DNA from: JAHRAH01 sp051009015
Lineage (GTDB): Bacteria > Pseudomonadota > Gammaproteobacteria > Tethybacterales > Persebacteraceae
Assembly: GCA_051009015.1 (NCBI GenBank)
Contig: JBPCWZ010000038.1
Span: 1 to 5,656, forward strand
Direction: 5' to 3'
DNA length: 5,656 nt
The position numbers were made by a program, and so were the translations under genes. Of the stretch, positions 5,651 to 5,656 are shown piece by piece (within the stretch, counting starts at the first letter, position 1; each line of letters opens with the position of its first letter). Under the pieces are notes generated by a model that was given only the letters and a program-made list of their open reading frames with translations, had not been told where the DNA came from and did no database searches.

Positions 5651-5656
5651 GCTTTT

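Overview
The window reads as a moderately GC-rich chromosome segment of a Gram-negative bacterium, most likely a gamma- or betaproteobacterium. The reasons are a one-polypeptide ComEC/Rec2, an accB-accC pair closely matching the proteobacterial acetyl-CoA carboxylase operon, and a Prx6-type 1-Cys peroxiredoxin. The genus cannot be fixed from the sequence alone. There is no RNA gene, insertion sequence, CRISPR array or phage gene.

Layout. Positions 1-258 are a non-coding leader rich in short repeats: a C8-T5 tract, a 27-nt imperfect tandem repeat and a cluster of small hairpins. Positions 259-2898 (+) encode ComEC, the inner-membrane channel for transformation DNA, here with an unusually long hydrophilic insert near its N-terminus. 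Positions 2899-3050 are a spacer with a dyad, a repeated AAATAGCAT word, a weak candidate promoter and a clear ribosome binding site. Positions 3051-3683 (+) encode the peroxiredoxin. Positions 3684-3832 separate it from the convergent acc genes and hold three GC-rich dyads, one with a perfect 13-bp stem. Positions 5188-3833 (-) encode biotin carboxylase AccC, and 5650-5204 (-) encode the biotin carboxyl carrier AccB, which runs almost to the window edge.

How the genes work together. AccB and AccC are a functional pair: AccC carboxylates the biotin carried on AccB in the first half-reaction of malonyl-CoA synthesis, and their 15-nt gap indicates an operon read accB to accC. ComEC (DNA uptake) and the peroxiredoxin (peroxide detoxification) have no obvious functional link to each other or to acc. 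They share a strand, but the spacer between them suggests separate transcription.

No convincing new biological system is present. The points most worth a second look are the ComEC N-terminal insert with its internal repeats, the palindrome-rich leader upstream of comEC, the dyad upstream of the peroxiredoxin, the long dyad between the convergent genes, and the sharp difference in leucine codon use between comEC and the other genes.
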